A stretch of 64,000 bases of DNA from positions 310,001 through 374,000 of the forward strand of contig NZ_JAINVF010000001.1 in the NCBI RefSeq assembly GCF_020400585.1, read 5' to 3'. Under the pieces are notes generated by a model, which searched no databases, was not told where the DNA came from, and saw nothing but the letters and a program-made list of their open reading frames with translations. The DNA comes from Streptomyces sp. NK08204. GTDB taxonomy: Bacteria; Actinomycetota; Actinomycetes; Streptomycetales; Streptomycetaceae. A program made the translations under genes and the position numbers. Numbering within the stretch: position 1 is the stretch's first letter; each line of letters opens with the position of its first letter. Below, piece after piece: positions 1-8,390 of the stretch.

Positions 1-163
1 CGACGTCTCCGAAGTCCTGCAGGAGATGGAGTCCCACCGGATCAAGCGCCTCCCGGTGATCGAGGACAAGCGGATGATCGGCATGATCAGCGAGGCGGAC
101 ATCGCCCGTAACCTCACCGACGACAAGCTCGCCGAGTTCGTCCACCGGGTGTACGCGAGCTGA
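1..163 (+). CDS. CBS domain protein, 3' end only
   Basis: The gene enters from the left edge and is read in frame 2, giving 53 residues before TGA at 161-163. It contains the typical second half of a CBS motif, IKRLPVIEDKRMIGMISEAD. CBS pairs bind adenosyl nucleotides and act as energy sensors. The C-terminal tail closely resembles that of the two-CBS protein at 10680-11099, so the two are probably paralogues. A clear hairpin follows the stop. The N-terminal part lies outside the window, so total length and possible extra domains cannot be judged. Confidence 0.85.
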   Translation, partial: DVSEVLQEMESHRIKRLPVIEDKRMIGMISEADIARNLTDDKLAEFVHRVYAS

Positions 164-185
164 TCCCCGGGCGTCGGGGCCCGCT

Positions 186-218
186 GCCCGGAGTCGCGGC
201 AGCGCAGCGACTCCGGGC
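186..218 (+). terminator. Hairpin terminator after the CBS gene
   Basis: A 12-bp perfect stem (186-197 with 207-218) encloses a 9-nt loop, 22 nt after the CBS stop codon. There is no U-tract, as is common in Streptomyces. Confidence 0.65.
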
Positions 219-256
219 CAGGGGAATGCCCGGCATCCGGTCCACGTTTTTCGGTC

Positions 257-1789
257 ATGGGTGACTGGTTGATGGCGATGCGTACGTATGCCACTCCGCA
301 GGAGGCGGCCGTGGTGGCCGTCGACGCCCGGGGCGTCGTGACCGCGTGGAGCCGCGGTGCACGGCTGCTGCTCGGCTACGCGCCTGGCGAGATCGTAGGG
401 CATCCGGCGGTGCAGCTCCTGGCCGCCGACCTGCCCGAAGCAGCCCGGCGGAGCGCCGTCCGGCGGCAGGCGTGGACGGGACCGGTCGCCCTGCGCGACC
501 AGGCCGGCCATCAGGTGGAGGCCGAACTCCGGGCCTGCCCGCTGATGGACGCCGAACAGCATGTCCAGTGGTTCCTCCAGGCGGACCCCCCGCATGAGGA
601 CGACGGCCCCGACCTGGTCCTGCAGCGCAGCCTGCTGCCGCACCACCGGCCGACCCAGCTGGCCGTGGAGACGGGGACACGTTATCTGCCGGCCGATCCC
701 CAGGCCGGTGTGGGCGGCGACTGGTTCGACGTCATCCCGCTCTCGGGAGCCCGGGTCGCCCTGGTCGTCGGCGATGTCGTGGGCCACGGCATCCACGCCT
801 CCGCCACCATGGGCCGGCTGCGGACCGCGGTGCGTACCCTCGCCGATGTCGACCTGGCACCCGACGAACTGCTGACCCAGCTCGACGATCTCATCCTCGA
901 AGAGATCGAAGAGGGCATCGAGTCGGTCGGTGAAGTCGGCGCCACCTGCCTGTACGCCGTCTACGACCCGGTCTCCGGCCACTGCACCATGGCCAGCGCC
1001 GGCCATCTCGCCCCCGCCCTGGTCACCCCCGACGGCGCCGTACGCCATCTCACCGTGGCGCCCGGGCCGCCGCTGGGCGTGGGCGGCCTGCCGTTCGAGG
1101 CCACCGACACCTGGGTGCCCGAGAACAGCCTGCTCGTCCTCTACACCGACGGACTGGTGGAGAGCCGGCACCGCGACATCGGCTCCGGGCAGCGGGCCCT
1201 GCTGGACAGTCTGGCCCGGCCCGGCGCCTCACCGGAGGCGACCTGCGACCGCATTGTCGAAGCACTCCTGCCCGGCCGGCCGGACGACGACGTCGCGCTG
1301 CTCGTCGCCCGGACCCACATCATGGGCGCCTCCCACGTGGCCTCGTGGGAACTGCCCGCCGATCCAGCCGTCGTCGCCGACGCACGCCGCCGGGCCGCGG
1401 GCCAGCTCTCGGCGTGGGGACTGCAGGACGCCAGCGACACCACCGAGCTGATCGTCAGCGAACTGGTCACCAACGCCATCCGTCATGCCCATCCTCCGAT
1501 CCAGCTGCGGCTCATCCATGACGCCGCCCTGATCTGCGAGGTCTCCGACTCCAGCAGCACGACCCCGCACCTGCGCCGCGCCCGCGACACGGACGAGGGC
1601 GGTCGCGGCCTCTTCCTGGTGGGCCAACTCGCCGAACGCTGGGGCACCCGCCACACGCCCACCGGCAAGACCATCTGGGCCGAGCAGCCCCCGCCCCTGC
1701 ACCACCGGCTCCAGCCGGGCCACCCTGCGCAAGGGCAGCCAGGAGACGACACCGCCGGGGCGGACAGGGGAGCCCTGTCCGCCCCGTAG
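257..1789 (+). CDS. PAS - PP2C (SpoIIE-type) phosphatase - HATPase regulator
   Basis: This cytoplasmic protein of about 510 residues has three modules. A PAS-like sensor lies at about residues 15-60 (VVAVDARGVVTAWSRGA). A SpoIIE/PP2C phosphatase lies at about 120-350, with metal-binding Asp in GGDWFDV and VGDVVGHG and the later LYTDGLVE and DDVALLV motifs. A C-terminal GHKL ATPase of the RsbW type lies at about 375-485 (ELVTNAIRHA, GRGLFLV). Such proteins usually dephosphorylate STAS anti-sigma antagonists and may also phosphorylate them. Possible partners nearby are the STAS protein at 8391 and the SpoIIAA-like protein at 13695. ATG 257 lacks a clear ribosome site; ATG 272, preceded by GGTGA, is an equally good start. 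No regulatory box is seen upstream. Confidence 0.88.
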   Translation: MGDWLMAMRTYATPQEAAVVAVDARGVVTAWSRGARLLLGYAPGEIVGHPAVQLLAADLPEAARRSAVRRQAWTGPVALRDQAGHQVEAELRACPLMDAEQHVQWFLQADPPHEDDGPDLVLQRSLLPHHRPTQLAVETGTRYLPADPQAGVGGDWFDVIPLSGARVALVVGDVVGHGIHASATMGRLRTAVRTLADVDLAPDELLTQLDDLILEEIEEGIESVGEVGATCLYAVYDPVSGHCTMASAGHLAPALVTPDGAVRHLTVAPGPPLGVGGLPFEATDTWVPENSLLVLYTDGLVESRHRDIGSGQRALLDSLARPGASPEATCDRIVEALLPGRPDDDVALLVARTHIMGASHVASWELPADPAVVADARRRAAGQLSAWGLQDASDTTELIVSELVTNAIRHAHPPIQLRLIHDAALICEVSDSSSTTPHLRRARDTDEGGRGLFLVGQLAERWGTRHTPTGKTIWAEQPPPLHHRLQPGHPAQGQPGDDTAGADRGALSAP

Positions 1790-1941
1790 ACGGCCACATC
1801 GACAGGAGTGTCCGGGCCGCCGTCACCGGTTGTCCCGCCGGGAACGGCTCCCCTCCGGCCCGTCCCTGCGCCGCCTGCACCCGGGCGGCGTCGAGCGGGA
1901 TCTGCCCGTCGGGCATGCTTGGGGGGTGGGCCGGCGACACG

Positions 1942-3696
1942 ATGAGGAGAGCTGCGGTGGACGAGCACGCGCGGGACACGCGTGAGATGGAGATGTCCGG
2001 GGTGTCTCCGCAGCTGCGGATGGACGCGCTGCTGGACGACCTGCAGCAGCAGGTGTCGCAGGTCCGGGCGGCCCGCGACCGGGTCCACACGCTGCTCGAC
2101 GCGGTCCTGGCGGTCGGCTCCGACCTCGATCTGGAGGTGGTGCTGCGCCGCCTCGTGGAATCCGCGGTCACCCTGGTCGACGCCCAGTACGGGGCCCTCG
2201 GCGTGCTGGGCGAGGAAGGCACGATCAAGCAGTTCATCTCCGTCGGCATGGACGAGGAGACGATCGCCCGTATCGGGCACTATCCGCGCGGCGAGGGCAT
2301 CCTCGGCCTGCTCGTCCGGCACCCACAGCCGCTGCGTCTGGGGAACCTGGCGGAGCATCCCTCCTCCGTCGGCTTCCCGGCCGGGCACCCGCCGATGACC
2401 AGCTTCATCGGCGCCCCCATCCGGGTGCGCGACCAGGTCTTCGGGAACCTGTACCTGACCAACAAGAAGAGCGGTGTGGAGTTCGGCACCGACGACGAGG
2501 CGGTGCTGCGCACCCTGTCCGCGGCGGCCGGTGTGGCGATCGACAACGCCCGGCTGTACGACGACGCGCACCGCCGGCAGCGGTGGCTGGCGGCCAGCAA
2601 CGAGCTGACCCGCAGCCTGCTGTCGGGCGCGGAGCCCCGCGCGGTGCTGGAGTCCTTCACCGCCACCGTGCGGGAGATGGCCGGGGCCGATCTGGTCACG
2701 CTGGCCGTTCCCGTCGGTGACCGCGGCGAACTGGTCATCGAGGCCGCCTCGGGGTCGCGGGCCGAGGAGGTCCGCGGGCTGGTGCTGCCCGCCACGGCGC
2801 TGGGCGCCAAGGTCTACACGTCCGGCGAGACGATCATCAGCGAGGCCGTGAGCGCCGACCCGCGCGCCGGGGGCGGCAGTGCGTCGGTGCTGGAACTCGG
2901 GCCGGCGTTCCTCCTGCCTCTTGGCACCCGGGAGCACGTCCGCGGCGTGCTGCAGGTCGCGAACGTACCGGGCGGTGCCCTCTTCACGGGCGCCGTGGTC
3001 GACATGGTCACCGGGTTCGGCAACCAGGCCGCGCTGGCCCTGGACGTCGCCGAGCACCGGCGGGACGCGGAGCGCATGGTCGTGCTCAACGACCGCGACA
3101 GGATCGCCCGGGACCTGCACGACCTGGTCATCCAGCGGCTGTTCGCCGGAGCGCTGTCACTGCAGTCCACGCTGGGCCGGGTCGCCGACCGACCGCAGGT
3201 CAGCGAACGCATCCACCGGGTCGTGGACGACCTCGACGACACCATCAAGATCATCCGTTCCACGATCTACGCCCTTCGCGAGCGTGATCGGGACCGCCGC
3301 GGCAGCGGGCTGCGGGCCAAGTTGGTGGCGGCGACGGAACGGGCCACCGAGTCGCTCGGCTTCGCCCCGGCGCTGCGCATGACCGGGCTGCTGGACACGG
3401 CCGTCTCCGACGGGCAGGCCGAGCAGCTGCTGGCCGTACTCGGCGAGGCCCTGTCCAACACCGCCCGGCACGCGGACGCCACCGCTGTCGATGTCGGCGC
3501 CGAGGTCACCGACACCACCCTGAAGCTGCGGGTGGCCGACAACGGCCGGGGAATCGACCCGGCGGTCACCCGTCGCAGCGGCCTGGCCAACCTTCGCCGG
3601 CGTGCGGAGGAGATGGGCGGCACGTTCACCCTGTCCGCGAACCGACCGAGCGGAACGGTCGTCGAGTGGGTCGTCCCGCTCTCCTCGTCCTCGTGA
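1942..3696 (+). CDS. DosS/DosT-like two-GAF sensor histidine kinase
   Basis: The protein is about 584 residues, against 578 for M. tuberculosis DosS. Two GAF domains (roughly 50-210 and 225-385) precede a HisKA_3 dimerisation helix with the phospho-acceptor His in DRIARDLHDLVIQRLF, then a GHKL ATPase (GEALSNTARHA, DNGRGID, GLANLRRRAEEMGG). The first GAF carries GHPPMTSFIGAPIRVRD, the segment that in DosS/DosT holds the proximal heme histidine; with the ATG 1942 start this His is residue 149, the DosS number. It is therefore a likely heme-based O2, NO or redox sensor. A longer ORF begins at 1915 and ATG 1987 is also possible. It is an orphan: the matching response regulator lies at 41047. Confidence 0.92.
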   Translation: MRRAAVDEHARDTREMEMSGVSPQLRMDALLDDLQQQVSQVRAARDRVHTLLDAVLAVGSDLDLEVVLRRLVESAVTLVDAQYGALGVLGEEGTIKQFISVGMDEETIARIGHYPRGEGILGLLVRHPQPLRLGNLAEHPSSVGFPAGHPPMTSFIGAPIRVRDQVFGNLYLTNKKSGVEFGTDDEAVLRTLSAAAGVAIDNARLYDDAHRRQRWLAASNELTRSLLSGAEPRAVLESFTATVREMAGADLVTLAVPVGDRGELVIEAASGSRAEEVRGLVLPATALGAKVYTSGETIISEAVSADPRAGGGSASVLELGPAFLLPLGTREHVRGVLQVANVPGGALFTGAVVDMVTGFGNQAALALDVAEHRRDAERMVVLNDRDRIARDLHDLVIQRLFAGALSLQSTLGRVADRPQVSERIHRVVDDLDDTIKIIRSTIYALRERDRDRRGSGLRAKLVAATERATESLGFAPALRMTGLLDTAVSDGQAEQLLAVLGEALSNTARHADATAVDVGAEVTDTTLKLRVADNGRGIDPAVTRRSGLANLRRRAEEMGGTFTLSANRPSGTVVEWVVPLSSSS

Positions 3697-3937
3697 CCGC
3701 GGTGAACGCGCCCGCCTGATCAGCGCGCCTGTGCGGCGGGTACGCGCCGGGTGAGCGCCTGGCGCACGCCCGTGGATGCCGGTCGCGGCACCGATGCGGG
3801 TCCCGGTACCGGTGTCCCTTCCTGTCTCCCCGACGACTGAAGCATGCCACCCGTCCTTCCGTGTCCGCGAAAGATGCGCCCCGGCGATGCCGGCGGGGGC
3901 CTGATCCACTATCGGAACGCGGGCTCCTCCAGCGAGT

Positions 3938-3951
3938 GGGCCGTACGGCCG
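3938..3951. promoter_or_regulatory. DosR/OsdR-like box (upstream copy)
   Basis: GGGCCGTACGGCCG matches the GGGCC-N4-GGCCC core at all but the last base. It lies 95 bp (centre to centre) upstream of the stronger copy at 4033. Confidence 0.5.
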
Positions 3952-4032
3952 CACAGATGGCCCGGCGGTCCCCGGTTCCCGGCCGACCGGGGCGGGAAAA
4001 GCGGTCATCTGCGCGACGTCGCTCATAGGCAA

Positions 4033-4046
4033 GGGCCGTCCGGCCC
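4033..4046. promoter_or_regulatory. DosR/OsdR-like box before the PNPOx gene
   Basis: GGGCCGTCCGGCCC is a full match to the core, and the flanking A and T extend the dyad. Its centre lies 43 bp before the start codon at 4083. Confidence 0.7.
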
Positions 4047-4082
4047 TAACCGTTCGCCGGTCCTGGAGGAGAGCATGGACCG

Positions 4083-4505
4083 ATGTTCCGCAAAGACGGC
4101 TTCCGCGCGCTCGACCGGCAGGAGTGCCTGCGCCTGTTGGCGAAGGTGCCGGTCGGTCGTGTCGTGTACACCCGCCAGGCGCTGCCCGCCGTTCTCCCGG
4201 TCAACTTCTCCCTCGACACGGATTCCTCCGTGGTCCTGCGGACCTCGGCAGAGTCGGACCTGGTCCGTGCGATCGACGGTGCCGTGGTGGCCTTCGAGGC
4301 CGACGACTTCGACGCCGAGGCCCGCTCCGGCTGGAGCGTGGTCGTCACCGGCCGGGCGACCGTGCTCCAGGACCCCGCCGACCGCCAACGGCTGACGCGC
4401 ACCGGCCCGCCCTCCTGGCTGGTCACGCACGACTGGGTCTTCGTACGCATCGAGGCCGAGATGGTCACCGGCCGGGAACTGACGGGCACGTTCGGCGCGA
4501 AGTGA
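4083..4505 (+). CDS. Pyridoxamine 5'-phosphate oxidase-fold (PNPOx-like) protein
   Basis: This is a 140-residue single-domain split-barrel protein. It begins with a short helix, then VGRVVYTRQALPAVLPVNF, and later has GWSVVVTGRATVL and a final VFVRIEAEMVTGREL strand, the standard layout of the flavin/F420/heme-binding PNPOx family. Several small mycobacterial members of this family are hypoxia-induced. Two paralogues lie at 33798 and 34390. GGAGGA a few bases before ATG 4083 supports the start. The exact cofactor and substrate cannot be read from the sequence. The 183-residue frame starting at 3844 is a shadow of this gene. Confidence 0.85.
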   Translation: MFRKDGFRALDRQECLRLLAKVPVGRVVYTRQALPAVLPVNFSLDTDSSVVLRTSAESDLVRAIDGAVVAFEADDFDAEARSGWSVVVTGRATVLQDPADRQRLTRTGPPSWLVTHDWVFVRIEAEMVTGRELTGTFGAK

Positions 4506-4568
4506 CCGGCGGCCGGGTACCCGGCCGCCACCGTGTACGGCGAACTCTCCAGTATCCGTGTGCCGTTG

Positions 4569-4582
4569 GGGACCCAAGTCCC
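4569..4582. promoter_or_regulatory. Near-canonical DosR box upstream of narG remnant
   Basis: The core GGGACCCAAGTCCC sits in TTGGGGACCCAAGTCCCCGC (4566-4585). This is very close to the known mycobacterial consensus TTSGGGACTWWAGTCCCSAA. It lies about 100 bp before narG. Confidence 0.75.
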
Positions 4583-4622
4583 CGCGGGGCGGGTGATGCC
4601 GGGCCGGAAGGTCTGCGGGACA

Positions 4623-4636
4623 GGGCCGTTCGGCCC
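4623..4636. promoter_or_regulatory. Second box upstream of narG remnant
   Basis: GGGCCGTTCGGCCC matches the island motif exactly. It lies 54 bp (centre to centre) after the 4569 box and 37 bp before the narG start. Confidence 0.7.
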
Positions 4637-4673
4637 CAGGCCCACCAGGGGGCCTGCGCCTACGTTCGTGGCC

Positions 4674-4910
4674 ATGGTGAACGACAAGATCGCCCGCCCG
4701 GCGCGGCGGCGCGCGGGCGAGGACTGGCCGCCGGCCGCCCGCAGGCTGCTGACCCGCCGTGAGGTCTCGGCCGACGGTCGCGCCGTCTTCGGCGCAGGCG
4801 ACCCGAAGTGGGAGGGTTTCTACCGGGACCGCTGGGCGCACGACAAGGTGGTGCGCTCCACGCACGGGGTCAACTGCACCGGTTCCTGCTCAGGGATGGT
4901 GTACGTCAAG
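4674..4910 (+). pseudogene. narG: narG 5' remnant (nitrate reductase alpha subunit)
   Basis: ATG 4674 opens a frame whose first 79 codons read as the N-terminus of respiratory nitrate reductase alpha: [20 protein letters not shown], then [11 protein letters not shown] with the His and Cys ligands of the FS0 iron-sulfur cluster. Intact NarG has about 1,230 residues. Here similarity stops after VYVK, and the frame continues as unrelated low-complexity sequence to a stop at 5103-5105. The residue after TGSCS, normally Trp, is Gly. About 5 kb of narG and narH must be missing relative to a normal operon. An assembly error cannot be excluded from sequence alone. Confidence 0.85.
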
Positions 4911-4914
4911 GAAC

Positions 4915-5101
4915 CGGCTGCTCGCCGTGGCCAAGTACCAGGACCGGTACGTCGTACCGGCCGCCCACAGGGAGGACGCGGCGGCGTTGAGTGCCGTCGA
5001 GAACCGCTGCCCGGTCGAGTCCGCCGGCGAACCGGCCGGTGGCGGCCGACGGGTGACGCTCGGCATCCCCGCGCTGCGCCGCGGCACGACGGAGGCCGCG
5101 C
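4915..5101 (+). pseudogene. narH: Probable narH 3' remnant (nitrate reductase beta subunit)
   Basis: In a different frame from the narG piece (codons starting at 4915), the sequence reads [20 protein letters not shown] and continues to about [14 protein letters not shown], just before narJ. The LLAVAKYxDRYVVP segment and the position directly before narJ match the C-terminal end of NarH, which is about 500 residues long when intact. No start codon or iron-sulfur cysteine cluster remains. The frame does not stop at the narJ junction, so a second small lesion is possible. The NarH identity is inferred from memory of the family and from gene order. Confidence 0.6.
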
Positions 5102-5872
5102 GTGAGCCCGCTGCCCGCCACCGTTCCCGCCCTGGTGCGCTCCCGCCTGCGCGCCGCGGTCCGCCGTCCGCCCCGCCTCTCCCCCCAGGAGACCGAGGAA
5201 CGGGCCCTGCTGCTCCGCCTGATCTCGCTGCTCCCGCAGTACCCGGATGCTGAACTGGCCGCGGCTCGGGGCGAGTTGACGGACACGGTCCGCGGCCTGC
5301 GGCCCACGCCCGCCGCCGGGCGTCTGACGGCCTTCACCGCCTGGTTCGCGACCGAGGAGCCCGAGTCGCTGGAGCCCCACTACGTGGAGGTCTTCGACCT
5401 GCGCCGCAAGAGCAGCCTTTACCTCACCTACTACCTGCACGGCGACACCCGCCGCCGGGGCATGGCCCTGCTCGCCCTGGCCAACCGGTACAAGGCCGCG
5501 GGCCGGGACGTCGACGGCGGCGAGCTCCCCGACCACCTGCCGGTCGTCCTGGAGTTCGCGGCCCTGGCCGGCACCGGCGCGGGCGAGGCACCACTGCGCC
5601 CGCACCGCCGGGGACTGGACCTGATCCACCGGTCCCTGAAGGACGCCGGCTCGCCCTACCACCACGTCCTGGCCGCGCTGCTCACCCTCCTGCCGCCGCC
5701 GACGGACGCCGACCAGGAGGCGGTGACGAAGCCGGCCGCCGAGGGCCCGCCGAACGAGGAGGTCGGCCTGGACCCCTACGGAGCCCACGGCGCCGGAGCG
5801 TTCGCGCCGCCCGACGCCTTCGTACCGCCCCCGCCCGCCCCGCCCACCTGCCGTACGGAAGGTCTTCGATGA
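5102..5872 (+). CDS. narJ: NarJ nitrate reductase assembly chaperone
   Basis: This 256-residue cytoplasmic protein starts with GTG 5102. The NarJ/TorD-type helical core spans about residues 30-200, with [41 protein letters not shown] and [12 protein letters not shown]. The last 60 residues are Pro-rich and probably disordered. NarJ normally inserts the Mo cofactor into NarGH, but its client is destroyed just upstream. The frame is nevertheless intact, so loss of narGH is recent, or NarJ serves a second nitrate reductase elsewhere. It overlaps narI by 4 bp (ATGA), showing translational coupling. Confidence 0.92.
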   Translation: MSPLPATVPALVRSRLRAAVRRPPRLSPQETEERALLLRLISLLPQYPDAELAAARGELTDTVRGLRPTPAAGRLTAFTAWFATEEPESLEPHYVEVFDLRRKSSLYLTYYLHGDTRRRGMALLALANRYKAAGRDVDGGELPDHLPVVLEFAALAGTGAGEAPLRPHRRGLDLIHRSLKDAGSPYHHVLAALLTLLPPPTDADQEAVTKPAAEGPPNEEVGLDPYGAHGAGAFAPPDAFVPPPPAPPTCRTEGLR

Positions 5873-6645
5873 ACCCGATCGCGTCCGCCCCCGGCGGCGC
5901 CGACCTGCTGCTGTGGGTCGCCCTGCCCTACATCTGCCTCGCCGTGTTCGTCGTCGGGCACGTCTGGCGCTACCGCCAGGACCAGTTCGGCTGGACCTCC
6001 CGCACCACCCAGCTCCTCGAACACCGCTGGCTGCGCTGGGGCAGCCCGCTGTTCCACCTGGGTGCCTTCGCCGTGATCGCCGGGCATGTGCTCGGCCTGG
6101 CCGTCCCCGCCTCCTGGACCGAGGCAGCCGGGATCAGCGAGCACGTCTACCACACGGGGGCCGTCGCGCTGGGCTCCGTCGCCGGGATCACCATGGTCAC
6201 CGGCCTGGGCATGCTCTGCGCCCGCCGGCTTCTCGCACGCCGGATCCGCCGCACCACCGACCGCAGCGACAAGCTGCTGTTCCCGCTGCTGTGCGCCACC
6301 GTCCTGCTCGGCATCACCACCACCGCCGCGCACAACGTGTTCGGCGGCGGCTACGACTACCGCTCGACCGTCTCGGTCTGGTTCCGCGGCATCTTCCTCC
6401 TCCAGCCGCAGCCCGAGGCGATCGCCGGAGCACCGCTCCTCTTCCGACTGCACGCGCTGAGCGCCTGTCTGCTCTTCGCCGCCTGGCCGTTCACCCGCCT
6501 GGTCCACGTCTGGAGCGCACCCATCGGCTACCTCGCCCGCCCTTACCTGGTCTACCGTCGCCGCGCGGCCGTCCCGGCACCGGCGGTGCACGAAGGGCCG
6601 CTCCCCGGCCCGCGCGCCCCGCGGCGCACCCGACGCGCCGCGTGA
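5869..6645 (+). CDS. narI: NarI nitrate reductase gamma subunit, cytochrome b
   Basis: This 258-residue membrane protein has five predicted transmembrane helices, with helix I LLLWVALPYICLAVFVVGHVWRYRQDQFGW. The conserved His pairs that bind two hemes b are present in LFHLGAFAVIAGHVLGL and in the last helices (RLHALSACLLFAAWPFTRLVHVWS). NarI takes electrons from menaquinol and anchors NarGH, which is missing here. The tail after residue 230 is basic and Pro-rich. A strong bidirectional hairpin follows. Confidence 0.93.
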   Translation: MNPIASAPGGADLLLWVALPYICLAVFVVGHVWRYRQDQFGWTSRTTQLLEHRWLRWGSPLFHLGAFAVIAGHVLGLAVPASWTEAAGISEHVYHTGAVALGSVAGITMVTGLGMLCARRLLARRIRRTTDRSDKLLFPLLCATVLLGITTTAAHNVFGGGYDYRSTVSVWFRGIFLLQPQPEAIAGAPLLFRLHALSACLLFAAWPFTRLVHVWSAPIGYLARPYLVYRRRAAVPAPAVHEGPLPGPRAPRRTRRAA

Positions 6646-6661
6646 GACCACGCGGCGCAAC

Positions 6662-6709
6662 GCAGACCGCGCCCTCCGGGACCTGTCGGTCCGGCAGGGC
6701 GCGGTCTGC
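6662..6709. terminator. Bidirectional terminator between narI and hmp
   Basis: A perfect 14-bp stem (6662-6675 with 6696-6709) encloses a smaller inner hairpin. It lies between two convergent genes, 16 nt after narI and about 55 nt after the hmp stop. Confidence 0.85.
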
Positions 6710-6764
6710 ACCTGCGTGGCGTGCTACGCCGCCACCGTGCCGCGGGGTTCGGCCGCCCGAGGTG

Positions 6765-7970
6765 TCAGGCCTCGGCGTGGGCCAGCCACAGGTCGGGGCC
6801 GAAGACCTCGTAGCGGATGCTGCGCGCGGGAACGCCGGCCTCGAGCAGCTGGGAACGGACGGCCCGCATGAAGGGGACCGAGCCGCACAGGTAGACGTCG
6901 GCGTCGGCGGGCAGGCCCAGGCCGTCGAGGTTCATCAGGCCCGTGCGGGAGCCCGACTCCTGCGCCGCGTCCTCTTCGTACCAGAAGTCCGCCCGCGCGT
7001 CCGGCAGCTGCTCCACCAGGCGGCGGGTGTCGGCGCGCAGGGCGTGGTCGGCCGGGCTGCGGTCGGCGTGCAGGACCCATACCGGCCGGGTCGAGCCGGT
7101 CGCGGCGAGGTGTTCGAGCATGCCGGCCATCGGGGTGCAGCCGATACCGGCGGAGACCAGGACGAGCGGGGTGTCGGCGTCGTCGAGGACCACGTCGCCG
7201 AACGGGGCGGACAGGGTCAGCTCGTCGCCGACGCGTACGGTGCGGTGCAGGTGGTTGGAGACCTCGCCCTCCGGGGCGTCGGCGACGCTCGCCACCCGCT
7301 TGACGGTGATGCGCCGCACCCGGTCGCCGGGAGCGTTGGACAGGCTGTACTGGCGGGTCTGGTGGACGCCGTCGGACATGAGCGCACAGACGCTGACGTA
7401 CTGGCCGGCGCAAGCATCGGGCAGGGGGCCGTCGTCGGCCGGGCGCAGCAGGAAGGAGGCCACGTCCGCGGTCTCCTCGCGCCGCTCCACCACGGTCCAC
7501 TGCCGCCACGGCTTGCGCGGGTCGATCTGGGCCTCCTGGTAGAGGCGGGCCTCCTGGGCTATGAGCGCGCCGGCCATCAGCCAGTACACCTCGTCCCAGG
7601 CCGCGGCCACCTCCGACGTGACCGCCTCGCCCAGCACCTCGACGATCGCGCCGAACAGGTACTTGTGGACGATCGTGTACTGGTCCTCGGTGACGCCGAG
7701 CGCGGCGTGCTTGTGGGCGATGCGGGACAGCATCGCGTCCGGGCGGGCGTCGGGGTCGGCCAGCAGGGCCTGGGCGAAGCCGGCGATGGATCCGGCCAGT
7801 GCCCGGCGCTGCTCACCGCTGGCCTGGTTGCCGCGGTTGAACAGTCCGTCCAGCAGCTCGGGCTGCTCGGCGAACATGGTGGCGTAGAAGCGCTCGGTGA
7901 TCTCGTCCAGGGCTCCGCCGACGGCGGGCAGGGTGGCACGAACGACAGCGGCCGACTCGGGCGACAGCAT
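6765..7970 (-). CDS. hmp: Flavohemoprotein, nitric oxide dioxygenase
   Basis: The protein is 401 residues, the usual Hmp length. It has an N-terminal globin with TyrB10 in ERFYATMF and proximal His 88 in AHKHAALGV. An FAD domain follows with RQYSLSNAP, then an NAD(P)H domain with LVLVSAGIGCTPMAGML and DVYLCGSVPFM. It oxidises NO to nitrate using O2 and NAD(P)H. The start ATG at 7970 is set by AAGGAG 8 nt upstream and by the globin N-terminus; a longer frame to 9008 is spurious. Sitting next to nar genes it fits NO detoxification. Three boxes lie about 100-140 bp upstream. Confidence 0.96.
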   Translation of the reverse strand: MLSPESAAVVRATLPAVGGALDEITERFYATMFAEQPELLDGLFNRGNQASGEQRRALAGSIAGFAQALLADPDARPDAMLSRIAHKHAALGVTEDQYTIVHKYLFGAIVEVLGEAVTSEVAAAWDEVYWLMAGALIAQEARLYQEAQIDPRKPWRQWTVVERREETADVASFLLRPADDGPLPDACAGQYVSVCALMSDGVHQTRQYSLSNAPGDRVRRITVKRVASVADAPEGEVSNHLHRTVRVGDELTLSAPFGDVVLDDADTPLVLVSAGIGCTPMAGMLEHLAATGSTRPVWVLHADRSPADHALRADTRRLVEQLPDARADFWYEEDAAQESGSRTGLMNLDGLGLPADADVYLCGSVPFMRAVRSQLLEAGVPARSIRYEVFGPDLWLAHAEA

Positions 7971-8060
7971 GGGACTCCTTCGAGAGGCATGGGAGGGACG
8001 GCGTTCACCGTCCGCCGGGCTCCGCCGCGCGGATCCGACAGTCGAGTCGATCATGCCTCG

Positions 8061-8115
8061 GGGACCGTCGTCCGGGATAGGGCCGAATGTCCCTGCCGGC
8101 AGGGCCGCTCGGTCC
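8061..8115. promoter_or_regulatory. Cluster of three DosR/OsdR-like boxes, hmp promoter
   Basis: Three 14-bp sites follow each other: 8061-8074 GGGACCGTCGTCCG, 8080-8093 GGGCCGAATGTCCC and 8102-8115 GGGCCGCTCGGTCC. Centre-to-centre distances are 19 and 22 bp, so the sites face nearly the same side of the helix. Confidence 0.7.
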
Positions 8116-8339
8116 GGGACCGGCAGGACGGGCCCGGTGCGTGGTCCGTCCCGCCCGGCTGCGGGCCGGCGCAGCCGGCCGTGGTCGCACACGATCGGCG
8201 ACCGGGCCCGGCACCAGCCATGACGGCCCTGTCGGCCGCCCGGCCGGTGACGACGGCGCGCAGACACGCAGACACCCGGCACGGCCGGGTCCGCGGCAAC
8301 CACCGGCCGCGAAAGAGGCCCTGGAAGACACGGCGACAA

Positions 8340-8354
8340 GGGACCTGACGGCCC
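8340..8354. promoter_or_regulatory. Box-like dyad before the STAS gene
   Basis: GGGACCTGACGGCCC has both half-sites but a spacer of 5 instead of 4 bp. The flanking AA and TT extend the dyad. It lies 36 bp before ATG 8391. Confidence 0.4.
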
Positions 8355-8390
8355 TTCCGGCGCACCCCTCGGCCCGGGTTTGCTCTGACC

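Larger units (their letters stand above)
3697..4082. other. Intergenic region with two palindromic boxes, no gene
   Basis: No open frame here has a ribosome site and a recognisable product. The only structure I can support is the pair of palindromic boxes at 3938 and 4033 in front of the next gene. Confidence 0.6.
7971..8390. other. Divergent hmp/STAS control region
   Basis: This 420-bp spacer contains the box cluster at 8061-8115 and a box-like element near 8340. I see no credible gene in it. Confidence 0.6.

Noticed and set aside
3844-4395. Open frame overlapping the PNPOx gene
   Set aside because: Low-complexity shadow frame; the PNPOx frame has the family motifs and a ribosome site.
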